Source of the DNA: Pseudomonadota bacterium
GTDB lineage: Bacteria > Pseudomonadota > Gammaproteobacteria > Burkholderiales > Ferrovaceae
Length of the DNA stretch: 15,367 nt
Direction of reading: 5' to 3'
Assembly (NCBI GenBank): GCA_021828575.1
Contig: JAJZEL010000006.1
Location: forward strand, 1-15,367
Shown: piece after piece, positions 1 to 7,228 of the stretch
Layout: each line of letters opens with the position of its first letter
Numbering within the stretch: position 1 is the first letter of the stretch
Notes under the pieces: generated by a model
Seen by the model: only the letters and a program-made list of their open reading frames with translations
What the model was told of the DNA's origin: nothing
Databases searched by the model: none
Translations under genes and position numbers: made by a program

Positions 1-827
1 GCGCCGACACGAGAGGTATAGGCCTTGGTGATTCCAAGCACGTAATGCAACTGTTGCGGACCCACGCCACATCCTGGCGCAGCAGCCCCTGCAATACAAT
101 TGCTGGAGGTCACAAAAGGGTAGGTGCCATGGTCAATATCCAGCAGCGTCCCCTGAGCGCCCTCGAACAGAAGGTTCTTGCCTTCCCTGCCGGCATCATG
201 CAAACACCTGGAAACATCAGCCACCATGGGGCGGATTCGCTCCACCAACGCCATGGTATCGTCCCTGGTCTTTGCAAAATCCACCGCTTCCGCCTTGAAA
301 TAGTTGACCAGAACGAAATTATGATAGTCCAGCACCTCAGCCAGTTTGCTTTCAAACCTCGCAGGATGAAAAATATCCTGGAGGCGGATGGCGCGACGGG
401 CTACTTTGTCTTCATAAGCCGGCCCGATGCCTCGACCTGTGGTGCCAATTTTTCCTTCACCCTTGGCCTTTTCCCTGGCCTGGTCAATGGCCACATGGTA
501 GGCCAGGATCAATGGGCAAGCATCGCTGATGCGCAACCTTGATGATACGTCCACTCCAGAGGATTCCAGCATCTGGATTTCCTTCATGAGGGCTTGCGGG
601 GAAAGCACTACCCCATTGCCGATAAAACATTCCACGTGGGAACGCAGGATTCCTGCAGGAATGAGGCTCAAAACGGTTTTCTTTCCCCCGATGACCAGGG
701 TATGGCCAGCGTTATGCCCTCCCTGAAAGCGCACTACACCATGGGCACGGTCAGTCAGCCAGTCCACCAGTTTGCCCTTACCCTCGTCACCCCACTGGGT
801 TCCCACCACTACCACGTTTCTTGCCAT
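1..827 (-). CDS. purA: Adenylosuccinate synthetase, N-terminal 275 residues (runs off left edge)
   Basis: PurA joins IMP to aspartate using GTP to make adenylosuccinate, the first committed step from IMP to AMP, in the cytoplasm. The reading frame begins with an ATG at 827 and stays open to the left edge. That gives 275 of the roughly 430 residues usual for the family, so the missing part is a window cut, not a truncation. Visible family marks are the P-loop-like WGDEGKGK at residues 12-19 with catalytic Asp14, GGHNAGHT with catalytic His42, a TTGRGIGP segment in the middle, and FEGAQGTLLDIDHGTYPF with the IMP-binding region near the end. A strong purine-rich ribosome site precedes the ATG. 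The gene is last in the visible run, 56 bp after hisZ, and probably co-transcribed with it. Identity is certain at family level. Confidence 0.97.
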   Translation of the reverse strand, partial: MARNVVVVGTQWGDEGKGKLVDWLTDRAHGVVRFQGGHNAGHTLVIGGKKTVLSLIPAGILRSHVECFIGNGVVLSPQALMKEIQMLESSGVDVSSRLRISDACPLILAYHVAIDQAREKAKGEGKIGTTGRGIGPAYEDKVARRAIRLQDIFHPARFESKLAEVLDYHNFVLVNYFKAEAVDFAKTRDDTMALVERIRPMVADVSRCLHDAGREGKNLLFEGAQGTLLDIDHGTYPFVTSSNCIAGAAAPGCGVGPQQLHYVLGITKAYTSRVG

Positions 828-836
828 TGCCCAAAA

Positions 837-843
837 CCCCCCT
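837..843 (-). promoter_or_regulatory. Ribosome binding site of purA
   Basis: The minus strand reads AGGGGGG followed by a 9-nt spacer and the purA ATG at 827. It fixes the purA start and is one of the stronger Shine-Dalgarno sites in the window. I see no convincing promoter or terminator in the rest of the 56-bp hisZ-purA gap (828-883), so purA is inferred to be read through from hisZ. Confidence 0.6.
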
Positions 844-883
844 GTCCGTGACGTACCCTACTTGCCGTTGCCGAAGCGTTCTC

Positions 884-1852
884 TCATGCTTCAGGAAGAA
901 AACGCAGCAATTCCCGCAAGTCCAGGCTGAACCCGGTGGCTGCCCGGGCACGTCCGAAAACCTTGCCAATCTCGTCATAGCGACCACCTCTGGCTACTGC
1001 ATCAGCACAGCCCGGAGCATAAGCCGCAAAAACCAGTCCACTGTGGTAATGGTATCCGCGCAATTCGGCCAGATCAAAATTAATAGGTACCCGTTCCGAA
1101 AAATGACTGGCCACCGAAGCCAGGTCATCCAGTGCCTTGCGTATGTCTGTGGTGTCGGGCAACAGATCCCGCGCTTCCTCCAGCACCCTGGCAGGACCAT
1201 TCAGTTCAGGCAACCGGGCCAATACCCGCCCGTACTCGGGAGCCAGGCCTTGTGCCATGGCCTTCAGTGCCGGAATGTCCTTGTTCTGGAGAACTTCAAA
1301 CCACTGCGATTCCGAACGGTTATCCAAACTCGCCCATTGAGCCAGGCTGCGAAAAAGACCCACGTGCCCCACATCAAGAGTGACTCGGTCAAGTCCGGTC
1401 AGTCTCAAGGCTTCCAACATCAGTTCCTGGATCTCAAGGTCGGCGGAAAGTCCATCCACCCCATAAATCTCAGCCCCCACTTGGAAGAGCTCACGCGACG
1501 CATTCAGACCTGCCGGCCTCGTGTGCAATGCACTGCCGGCGTAGCATAACCGGTTGACTCCCGTATGATTCATGCCGTGCGCGTCTATGCGTGCCGCCTG
1601 TAACGTCATGTCAGCACGTATACCCAGTTGCCTGCCGGACAACTGATCCACCAGCCGGAACGTCAGCAAATCCATGTCATGTCCCGCATCCAGTTGCAAG
1701 GACTCCACGTATTCGAGCATGGGTGGGATCACCAAATCAAACTTTGGGGAATGAAAAAGATCCAGCAAGCCACGTCGTGCCAACTCGAGTTTCCAGGCTT
1801 CCCGAGGCAACAGGTCTTCAATGAATTCTGGCAACAGCCACTGGTAGGTCAT
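884..1852 (-). CDS. hisZ: ATP phosphoribosyltransferase regulatory subunit HisZ
   Basis: HisZ is a catalytically inactive paralogue of histidyl-tRNA synthetase. It forms a hetero-octamer with short-form HisG, the first enzyme of histidine synthesis, and is needed for its activity and feedback control. The 322-residue product has the class II synthetase-like core: IPPMLEYVESL near residues 42-52, IRADMTLQAARIDAH near 78-92 (the motif-2-like region, with Asp where HisRS has Pro-Glu), FQVGAEIYG near 123-131, and GGRYDEIGKVFG near 289-300. It lacks the anticodon-binding C-terminal domain of true HisRS, as expected. The frame is open back to 1957, but the ATG at 1852 matches the family's start and overlaps the upstream DUF2065 stop by 4 nt (ATGA). 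That points to translational coupling. No hisG lies in the window. Confidence 0.95.
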   Translation of the reverse strand: MTYQWLLPEFIEDLLPREAWKLELARRGLLDLFHSPKFDLVIPPMLEYVESLQLDAGHDMDLLTFRLVDQLSGRQLGIRADMTLQAARIDAHGMNHTGVNRLCYAGSALHTRPAGLNASRELFQVGAEIYGVDGLSADLEIQELMLEALRLTGLDRVTLDVGHVGLFRSLAQWASLDNRSESQWFEVLQNKDIPALKAMAQGLAPEYGRVLARLPELNGPARVLEEARDLLPDTTDIRKALDDLASVASHFSERVPINFDLAELRGYHYHSGLVFAAYAPGCADAVARGGRYDEIGKVFGRARAATGFSLDLRELLRFLPEA

Positions 1853-2031
1853 CGGGTCATCCACATCAGAAGAAGTCCAAGCAAAATGGCCCCAAGACCG
1901 ACGAAACGAATCTGGCCATCCCTGAACCTGGCCACTTTCATTACCGTCTCCCGCCATTGTGCAGGCACAAGGAAAGGCAGCAGTCCTTCCAGAACCAGTA
2001 GCAATGCAAAGGTGGCCATGAGGGACTGCAT
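1849..2031 (-). CDS. Small two-helix inner-membrane protein, DUF2065 family
   Basis: This is a 60-residue protein of unknown biochemical role. It has two hydrophobic helices, at about residues 4-22 and 42-58. They are joined by a short loop carrying the conserved-looking PAQWRE and DGQIRFVG segments, which fits the DUF2065 (YjeT-like) family. It starts 6 nt after the hflC stop and its TGA overlaps the hisZ ATG by 4 nt, so it is almost certainly translated as part of the hflK-hflC-hisZ string. The upstream purine stretch (AAAGAAAAA) is a weak ribosome site. An ATG at codon 5 (2019) is a possible alternative start but has no better site. The same position next to hflC in other proteobacteria suggests a link with the HflKC-FtsH complex, but that is inference. 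Confidence 0.85.
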   Translation of the reverse strand: MQSLMATFALLLVLEGLLPFLVPAQWRETVMKVARFRDGQIRFVGLGAILLGLLLMWMTR

Positions 2032-2037
2032 GCGCGT

Positions 2038-2919
2038 TTATTTTTCTTTGGCGCCTGGCGGACCGCTGAAATACCTGAAGAAAGGAGACGAGGGGTCCAG
2101 CACCAGTACGTCAGATTTATCCTTCAAGCCCTCGGTGTAAGTCTGCAGGCTTCGATAAAAAGCATAGAAATCCGGATTTCTGCCGTAGGCTTCTGCATAG
2201 ATGGCTGACGCACGCGCGTCTCCTGCCCCCTTGAGCTGCTGGGCTTGCCGATAGGCTTCCGCAAGGATCACTTCACGCTGGCGATCCGCATCGGCGCGAA
2301 TCTGTTCCGCTTCAGCGGCCCCGGTAGAACGCAGTTCATTGGCCACTCGCTTGCGTTCGGCTTCCATCCTGCGGTACACCGACTCGCTCACTTCCTGTGT
2401 CAATTCCACACGCCGGATACGCACGTCCAGCACTTGTACCCCGATCAGTCGTGCATCCCGATCAGCCCTCGCCTTCATATCATCCATGATGCTTTCCCGT
2501 TCACCGGAAACCGCTTCATGCACTGTCCGTTTGGCAAACTCTGCTCGTAGGTCATCATTGACTGTCTGTGTCAACCGCACCTGTGCACGCCTTTCATCCC
2601 CGCCCACACTGACATAGAACTTGCGAACATCCGCAATGCGCCATTTGACAAAGTAGTCCACCAGCAAAGGCTTCTTTTCCGAAGTGATGAATCGCTGAGG
2701 ATCGTTGAAATCTATTGTCTGTATCCGCGTATCGAATTCACGCACATTCTGGATGAGCGGCCACTTGAAGTAGAGTCCGGGTGATGTCCGTACGGCCACC
2801 ACTTCTCCCAACTGGAAGACCAGTGCGTTTTCTGTCTGAGTCACTGTATACAGGCTCAGGCTCATGACAAGCATGACCAGACCGAACCCGACCAGCAAAT
2901 AGGCCCATTCCTTTCTCAT
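2038..2919 (-). CDS. hflC: FtsH protease modulator HflC (SPFH/band 7 protein)
   Basis: HflC pairs with HflK to form a large cage in the inner membrane. The cage surrounds the FtsH AAA protease and limits its access to membrane substrates. The 293-residue product has one N-terminal membrane helix (about residues 7-26), then the SPFH/band 7 domain (about 27-190), including LVFQLGEVV and GLYFKWPLIQNV. An Ala/Glu/Arg-rich coiled-coil stretch follows (about 187-240), then the characteristic FYAFYRSLQTY near 251-261 and a short Ser/Pro tail. The ATG at 2919 overlaps the hflK stop by 4 nt and has a good AGGGAG ribosome site inside hflK, 7 nt upstream. Length is close to that of E. coli HflC. Nothing appears broken. 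Confidence 0.96.
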   Translation of the reverse strand: MRKEWAYLLVGFGLVMLVMSLSLYTVTQTENALVFQLGEVVAVRTSPGLYFKWPLIQNVREFDTRIQTIDFNDPQRFITSEKKPLLVDYFVKWRIADVRKFYVSVGGDERRAQVRLTQTVNDDLRAEFAKRTVHEAVSGERESIMDDMKARADRDARLIGVQVLDVRIRRVELTQEVSESVYRRMEAERKRVANELRSTGAAEAEQIRADADRQREVILAEAYRQAQQLKGAGDARASAIYAEAYGRNPDFYAFYRSLQTYTEGLKDKSDVLVLDPSSPFFRYFSGPPGAKEK

Positions 2920-4202
2920 GGCCTTGGCTCCCTGTCGCGGTCACGAAACGCATCCCTGGATCGGCCATCATTTGGAGCAGCGCCAGAAGGTGCTGCATCT
3001 GCCCCTTGTGGGGGGCTCGTGTTGTCCTGCACCGGTTCTGCCCCATTCGGGACGGCAGGTGCCACTGGTGGAGCTGGGTGATCTGTTGTCGCCCGCGCAA
3101 CATCAGGCACCTGCGCTGGTGCAGTCGCCTGGATCAGTTTGTCCAGGGGCAGATACAGGAGACTTCCCCCTTTCTTTTGGTCTGCAATGACTTTGGTGGT
3201 ATTGGAAAGCACTTGCGTCATCATGTCCTGGTAAAGTCGTTCACGTGTGACAGCAGGCGCCTTCACATATTCCGAGAGTACCTGTTTGAAGCGACTGGCA
3301 TCACCCTCTGCCCTGACTACGACCCTCTGATTGTAGGCCCTGGCCTCTTCAATCAATCTGGATGCAGCCCCTTTGGCACGGGGCACCACATCATTTGCAT
3401 AGGCCTGTCCTTCATTGGTCAGTCGTTCACGATCCTGTCCTGCACGCACGGCGTCATCAAAGGCAGCCTGCACCTGTTCCGGCGGCTGCGCGTTTTGCAT
3501 GTTCACCTTGCTGACAGCGATGCCAGTTTGATAACGATCCAGGATGCGCTGCATGAGCTGTTGAGCTTCATCTGCAATCTCAGACCGTCCTTCATACAAC
3601 ACAAAATCCATCTTGTGACGCCCCACCACTTCCCTGATGGCCGTTTCTGCCACCTGCATCACCACTTCATCCGGATCGCGATTATTGAAAAGAAAAGCCA
3701 GCGGATCCTTGATGGTGTACTGGATGGCGAACTGGTTGTCGATGATGTTTTCGTCATCGGTCAGCATGAGGGATTCATGCAAAACCTTGGCACGAAGATT
3801 GGAACGGTACCCAAGCTCAACGGTGCGCACCTGCGCCACGTTAAGCGGGCTGCCCGCGGCCTGTGTCTCGATGGGATAGGGTAGGTGCCAGTGGGGGCCC
3901 GGACCTGTCAGTGCCTGAAATTTCCCGAAACGCAATATGACGCCCACGGATCCGGTCTGCACGATGTAGAAACCGGACAGCGCCCAGAAAAGAAGTCCTG
4001 CAAGGATTGCCATTGACAGAAGCTTCCCTCCCGCCATGAATGGGGGAAAAGCGCCTCCCGAGGGGGGTACCCCTGTATTGAACCCTCCCGTTCCGTCCGG
4101 CTTGCCACGGTTCTTCCATTTCCGGAGAAACCGTCGCCAGATTTCATCGAGGTCGGGGGGGCCGTTATTGTCCTTGTTCCAGTTGGGATCGTTTTGCGCC
4201 AT
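2916..4202 (-). CDS. hflK: FtsH protease modulator HflK (SPFH/band 7 protein)
   Basis: HflK is the partner of HflC in the membrane cage around FtsH. The 428-residue protein begins with a polar, Gly/Pro/Asn-rich cytoplasmic segment (1-58; PDLDEIWRRF near 16-25 is typical). A single membrane helix follows (about 61-80), then the SPFH domain from about 81, with GVILRFGKF and GPGPHWHLPYPIE. Next come a coiled-coil part rich in Ala, Arg and Glu (about 245-310) and the LYLPLDKL strand motif at 349-356. The last 72 residues form a low-complexity Pro/Ala tail ending in a charged Arg/Asp segment. The start lies 12 nt after the hflX stop with a GAAGG ribosome site 5 nt from the ATG. The 4-nt overlap with hflC supports coupled, balanced synthesis of the two subunits. 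Confidence 0.96.
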   Translation of the reverse strand: MAQNDPNWNKDNNGPPDLDEIWRRFLRKWKNRGKPDGTGGFNTGVPPSGGAFPPFMAGGKLLSMAILAGLLFWALSGFYIVQTGSVGVILRFGKFQALTGPGPHWHLPYPIETQAAGSPLNVAQVRTVELGYRSNLRAKVLHESLMLTDDENIIDNQFAIQYTIKDPLAFLFNNRDPDEVVMQVAETAIREVVGRHKMDFVLYEGRSEIADEAQQLMQRILDRYQTGIAVSKVNMQNAQPPEQVQAAFDDAVRAGQDRERLTNEGQAYANDVVPRAKGAASRLIEEARAYNQRVVVRAEGDASRFKQVLSEYVKAPAVTRERLYQDMMTQVLSNTTKVIADQKKGGSLLYLPLDKLIQATAPAQVPDVARATTDHPAPPVAPAVPNGAEPVQDNTSPPQGADAAPSGAAPNDGRSRDAFRDRDREPRP

Positions 4203-4214
4203 GAGGGCCTTCGA

Positions 4215-5432
4215 TCAGTTTTCCACGTATGAGCCTGTCTGACTCTTGCTTTCATCCCGCAGGGCGCACCTCTCCAGAAAAGCCTGGCGTATGGCGTCCA
4301 GCCCTGCACCCGTCAGGGCACTGGCCCAAACCACAGCGATTCTACCATAGCCGTCTCGTTCCATTTTCGGTCCCTCTTGATGCTGCAACCGGTCTGTCTT
4401 GTTATATACCAGCAACTGGGGTACATCGACCGCTCCGATCTCATGCAAAACCTCGTTGACAGCCATCACATGTTCCGCATGATCAGGATCACTGGCATCA
4501 ACCACATGAACCAGTAAATCGGCATCACGAGTTTCTTCCAGAGTTCCCCGAAAAGCGGCCACCAGAGTATGAGGCAGATCTCTGACAAAGCCCACCGTAT
4601 CAGACAGAACGACGTTGGCCTCCGTCCCCAAATAGATTCTGCGTGCAGTCGTGTCCAAGGTGGCGAACAACTGGTCCGCCGTATAAGTATTTGCGTGAGT
4701 CAGCACGTTGAACAGAGAGGATTTTCCTGCATTGGTGTATCCCACCAGCGAGACTTTCAAGACCCCTGCCCTATCACGTTGTCGGCGCTGAAGCTTCTGG
4801 GTTTTTTCCACTTTCAGAAGGCGGGCTTTAAGTGTCTTCACTCTCTGGCCCAGCAAGCGACGGTCCGTTTCGAGCTGTGTTTCTCCTGGCCCCCTCAACC
4901 CGATGCCCCCTTTCTGCCGCTCCAGGTGGGTCCACCCCCTCACGAGACGCGTGGACAACCGTTCAAGCTGCGCCAGTTCCACCTGAAGCTTGCCCGCATG
5001 GCTGCGCGCCCTTTGGGCAAAAATATCAAGGATCAGGCCTGTCCTGTCTATAACACGACAACGAACCGCTTTTTCAAGATTGCGTTCCTGCGCCGGAGAA
5101 ATTTCGTGATTGACCACCACCAGACCTGCGCCGCTTTGCCTGACTTGCTCTGCCAGTTCGGTCAGTTTTCCGCTGCCGACAAATGTTCTGGGGTCTGGCA
5201 CCTGACGGCTGCCCAGAACAATGGACTGCACCACGAGACCTGCGCTGGCTGCCAGTTGAACCAGTTCATCCATGCGGTGACCGTCACGCCGCCCACCCAG
5301 CGCAATGCTTACAAGAACTGCCCGTGCAGGGTCCCCTTCATGGACCGTGTCTGCTTCCAGCTCGCCATGAACGCCTGGCAACTGTTTTTCAGGACGCCGT
5401 CCCCGGCCAATCAGTGGGCCCGAGTCCGTCAT
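4215..5432 (-). CDS. hflX: Ribosome-associated GTPase HflX
   Basis: HflX is a GTPase that binds the 50S subunit and splits stalled or heat-damaged 70S ribosomes. Its N-terminal glycine-rich domain spans about residues 36-220, with FVGSGKL near 84-90, VVNHEISPAQERNLE near 106-120, and the HflX signature GGIGLRGPGETQLETDRR near 175-192. The G domain carries the P-loop GYTNAGKS at 231-238, the switch segment FATLDTT at 256-262, DTVGF at 278-282 and NKTD at 344-347. All nucleotide-binding motifs are intact. At 405 residues it is slightly shorter than the E. coli protein. The ATG at 5432 is 9 nt after the hfq stop, but no clear Shine-Dalgarno lies at normal spacing, so translation may depend on hfq. 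The hfq-hflX-hflK-hflC order is conserved in proteobacteria. Confidence 0.96.
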   Translation of the reverse strand: MTDSGPLIGRGRRPEKQLPGVHGELEADTVHEGDPARAVLVSIALGGRRDGHRMDELVQLAASAGLVVQSIVLGSRQVPDPRTFVGSGKLTELAEQVRQSGAGLVVVNHEISPAQERNLEKAVRCRVIDRTGLILDIFAQRARSHAGKLQVELAQLERLSTRLVRGWTHLERQKGGIGLRGPGETQLETDRRLLGQRVKTLKARLLKVEKTQKLQRRQRDRAGVLKVSLVGYTNAGKSSLFNVLTHANTYTADQLFATLDTTARRIYLGTEANVVLSDTVGFVRDLPHTLVAAFRGTLEETRDADLLVHVVDASDPDHAEHVMAVNEVLHEIGAVDVPQLLVYNKTDRLQHQEGPKMERDGYGRIAVVWASALTGAGLDAIRQAFLERCALRDESKSQTGSYVEN

Positions 5433-5441
5433 GCGCTATGC

Positions 5442-5699
5442 TTAAAGCTCGGTAGTGGAATGATGAGTCTCAGTGGCCAAATTCGGCATGGTGATGGCGC
5501 GTGAAGGCACCACTGTGGAGATGGCGTGCTTGTACACCATCTGGGTAGTGGTGTTCTTCAGGAGAACCACATACTGATCAAAGGACTCGACCTGTCCCTG
5601 AAGCTTGATGCCGTTCACCAGGTAGATGGACACGGGAACGTGCTCCTTGCGAAGCGCGTTGAGGAACGGGTCTTGTAACATTTGCCCTTTCGTGCTCAT
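5442..5699 (-). CDS. hfq: RNA chaperone Hfq
   Basis: Hfq is the hexameric Sm-like protein that stabilises small RNAs and promotes their pairing with mRNAs. The 85-residue product shows the Sm1 region with LVNGIKLQGQVESFDQY at about 27-43 and the Sm2 motif VYKHAISTVVP at 55-65. It also has the proximal-face QDPFLNAL at 9-16. The rim patch reads RKEH (17-20), where E. coli has RRER. The C-terminal tail after the Sm core is short, about 20 residues against nearly 40 in E. coli, and is rich in Thr and His. A strong GGAGAG ribosome site sits 7 nt before the ATG. The gene follows the longest intergenic gap in the window and appears to have its own promoter. It leads the hflX-hflK-hflC string. Confidence 0.98.
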   Translation of the reverse strand: MSTKGQMLQDPFLNALRKEHVPVSIYLVNGIKLQGQVESFDQYVVLLKNTTTQMVYKHAISTVVPSRAITMPNLATETHHSTTEL

Positions 5700-5707
5700 T
5701 TTTATTC

Positions 5708-5717
5708 TCTCCGGAGA
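5708..5717. repeat. 10-bp perfect palindrome overlapping the hfq ribosome site
   Basis: TCTCCGGAGA reads the same on both strands and covers most of the hfq Shine-Dalgarno sequence (GGAGAG at 5707-5712 on the minus strand). It has no loop, so a single mRNA could form only a very small hairpin from it. It could be a coincidence or a protein or RNA-dimer site. No function is claimed. Confidence 0.4.
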
Positions 5718-5732
5718 TTATGTATGAAGTTC

Positions 5733-5746
5733 GGGTCGGAAGACCC
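5733..5746 (-). promoter_or_regulatory. Short hairpin in the hfq leader
   Basis: On the transcribed strand GGGTC-TTCC-GACCC can form a 5-bp perfect stem with a 4-nt loop. It lies about 20 nt upstream of the hfq ribosome site and almost at the predicted 5' end of the hfq message. No U-run follows it, so it is not a Rho-independent terminator for der. A 5'-terminal stem of this kind could slow mRNA decay or serve in control of hfq. That role is inferred. Confidence 0.4.
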
Positions 5747-5756
5747 TTTCAGGTCG

Positions 5757-5786
5757 ATTCTACCGTTTTTCTTGAAACAATACCAA
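5757..5786 (-). promoter_or_regulatory. Candidate sigma70 promoter of hfq
   Basis: In the der-hfq gap the minus strand carries TTGGTA at 5786-5781 as a -35 element (four of six consensus positions). After an 18-nt spacer, TAGAAT lies at 5762-5757 as a -10 element (five of six). Transcription would start near 5750, giving an hfq leader of about 50 nt. The gap (5700-5806) shows no terminator for der, so hfq is probably read both from this promoter and by read-through. The call rests on consensus match alone. Confidence 0.5.
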
Positions 5787-5806
5787 TTTGGGCCGAATTC
5801 AAGGCA

Positions 5807-7222
5807 TTACCGTTTTCCAAAAAGCTTTCGCCCCCGACGACGCTGGCGCCTGAGTTTATTTTCCTCGGCCTCGGTCAATGGCTTGGGTTTTCGGTCGGCA
5901 AAGGGGTTGTGGCCTTGCCTGAATTCCACGCGGAGCGGTGTACCACGGAGGGAAAACGCCTCTCGGAAAGTATTTTCCAGATAACGGCGGTAAGTATCCG
6001 GAATATGCACCACTGCCGTCCCATGAATCACCACCACCGGCGGATTGTGCCCTCCCTGATGGGCATAACGCAATTTGGGGCGAAACGGGCCGGCCTTCGG
6101 CGGCTGGTGTTGGGTCACGGCCTCATGGAGCACCCGCGTGAGGCGTGGCGTGGGCAGTTTGGCCATGGCTGCTGCAAAGGCAGCATCCACAGCAGGTAAT
6201 AGCCCATTGATACCTGTCCCCTTCAAGGCTGAGATGAATAATAATTGTGCAAAATCAAGAAACCCCAGTTTTCTGGACAATTCCCCCTTGATCGTGTCCC
6301 TTTTGAAGGATTCCAGGCCATCCCATTTATTGACAGCCACTACCAGCGCGCGCCCTGCCGACAGGATATAACTTGCAATATGAGCATCCTGGTCGGAAAT
6401 ATCCTGCTGTGCATCCAGCGTGAGCACGACCACGTGGGATTCCTCAATGGCCTGCATGGTCTTGAACACGGAAAACTTTTCCACCGCTTCGAATACCTTT
6501 CCCCGCCGCCTCAGTCCCGCCGTATCCACAAGCACATAGGGTTTTCCATGATGGGAAAAGGGAATGGAAATACTGTCTCGGGTGGTACCTGGCTGGTCAA
6601 ACGCAATCACCCGTTCTTCCCCAAGCAACTGGTTAACCAAGGTGGATTTACCCACATTGGGGCGTCCCACAATGGCGATTTTGGGAACAATCCCATCATC
6701 CTCCAGCAGTTTTTCATCGGGAACCGAAACAGCACACCCCGACAACACTTCGTCCACGAGGGAACTGACCCCTTCACCGTGCGCCGAAGAAATGGGCCAG
6801 GGAACCCCCAGGCCCAGTTCATGGAATTCTGATGTCGCCAGATGACCTGGCATGCCTTCCACTTTGTTGACCGCAAGAAAAACGGGTTTGCCACGCCTCC
6901 TCAATTCAGATGCAATGGCCCGGTCCCCAGGCGTCAGCCCGGCACGACCATCTACCAGAAAGAGAATGAAATCCGCCTCATCGATAGCCTGCAGGGTCTG
7001 CTTGGCCATTTGATAAAGGATCCCGTCACGCACCACGGGCTCCAACCCGCCCGTATCCACGACCAGATAAGGCAGATCGCCCTGGCGAGCCCGCCCATAA
7101 TGACGATCTCGGGTCAGCCCCGGAAGATCCGCCACTAATGCGTCACGACTTCGCGTCAAACGGTTGAAAAGTGTGGACTTGCCCACATTGGGACGCCCCA
7201 CAAGGGCTATGGTAGGCAGCAT
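5807..7222 (-). CDS. der: Ribosome assembly GTPase Der (EngA)
   Basis: Der is an essential GTPase with two tandem G domains, required for late assembly of the 50S subunit. In the 471-residue product the first G domain has the P-loop GRPNVGKS at 9-16, DTGG at 56-59 and NKVE at 119-122. The second has GRPNVGKS at 186-193, DTAG at 233-236 and NKWD at 298-301. The KH-like C-terminal domain covers about 355-440, with VVVIHGTAV near 396-404, followed by a basic tail rich in Arg and Lys that probably contacts rRNA. The frame also holds a TTG one codon upstream at 7225. I chose the ATG at 7222 because MLPTIALVGRPNVGKS matches the family's usual start. It lies 6 nt after the bamB stop, an arrangement conserved in proteobacteria. 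Confidence 0.97.
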   Translation of the reverse strand: MLPTIALVGRPNVGKSTLFNRLTRSRDALVADLPGLTRDRHYGRARQGDLPYLVVDTGGLEPVVRDGILYQMAKQTLQAIDEADFILFLVDGRAGLTPGDRAIASELRRRGKPVFLAVNKVEGMPGHLATSEFHELGLGVPWPISSAHGEGVSSLVDEVLSGCAVSVPDEKLLEDDGIVPKIAIVGRPNVGKSTLVNQLLGEERVIAFDQPGTTRDSISIPFSHHGKPYVLVDTAGLRRRGKVFEAVEKFSVFKTMQAIEESHVVVLTLDAQQDISDQDAHIASYILSAGRALVVAVNKWDGLESFKRDTIKGELSRKLGFLDFAQLLFISALKGTGINGLLPAVDAAFAAAMAKLPTPRLTRVLHEAVTQHQPPKAGPFRPKLRYAHQGGHNPPVVVIHGTAVVHIPDTYRRYLENTFREAFSLRGTPLRVEFRQGHNPFADRKPKPLTEAEENKLRRQRRRGRKLFGKR

Positions 7223-7228
7223 CAAGGT

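Noticed and set aside
821..1549. 242-codon plus-strand open frame opposite hisZ
   Set aside because: Antisense shadow of hisZ; no motif and no plausible ribosome site.
1853..1957. 35-codon N-terminal extension of hisZ
   Set aside because: The frame is open but overlaps the DUF2065 gene. The added residues do not resemble HisZ, whereas the ATG at 1852 gives the family's usual start.
3006..3884. 292-codon plus-strand open frame opposite hflK
   Set aside because: Antisense to intact hflK with no family resemblance. Composition is that of a shadow frame.
4569..5504. 311-codon plus-strand open frame opposite hflX
   Set aside because: Antisense shadow of hflX with no recognisable motif and no operon context. 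It also runs past the hflX start into the end of hfq.
5733..5746. Rho-independent terminator after der
   Set aside because: The stem is short and no T-run follows it on the minus strand.
7223..7225. TTG start of der one codon upstream
   Set aside because: The adjacent ATG at 7222 fits the family N-terminus equally well and is the stronger codon.
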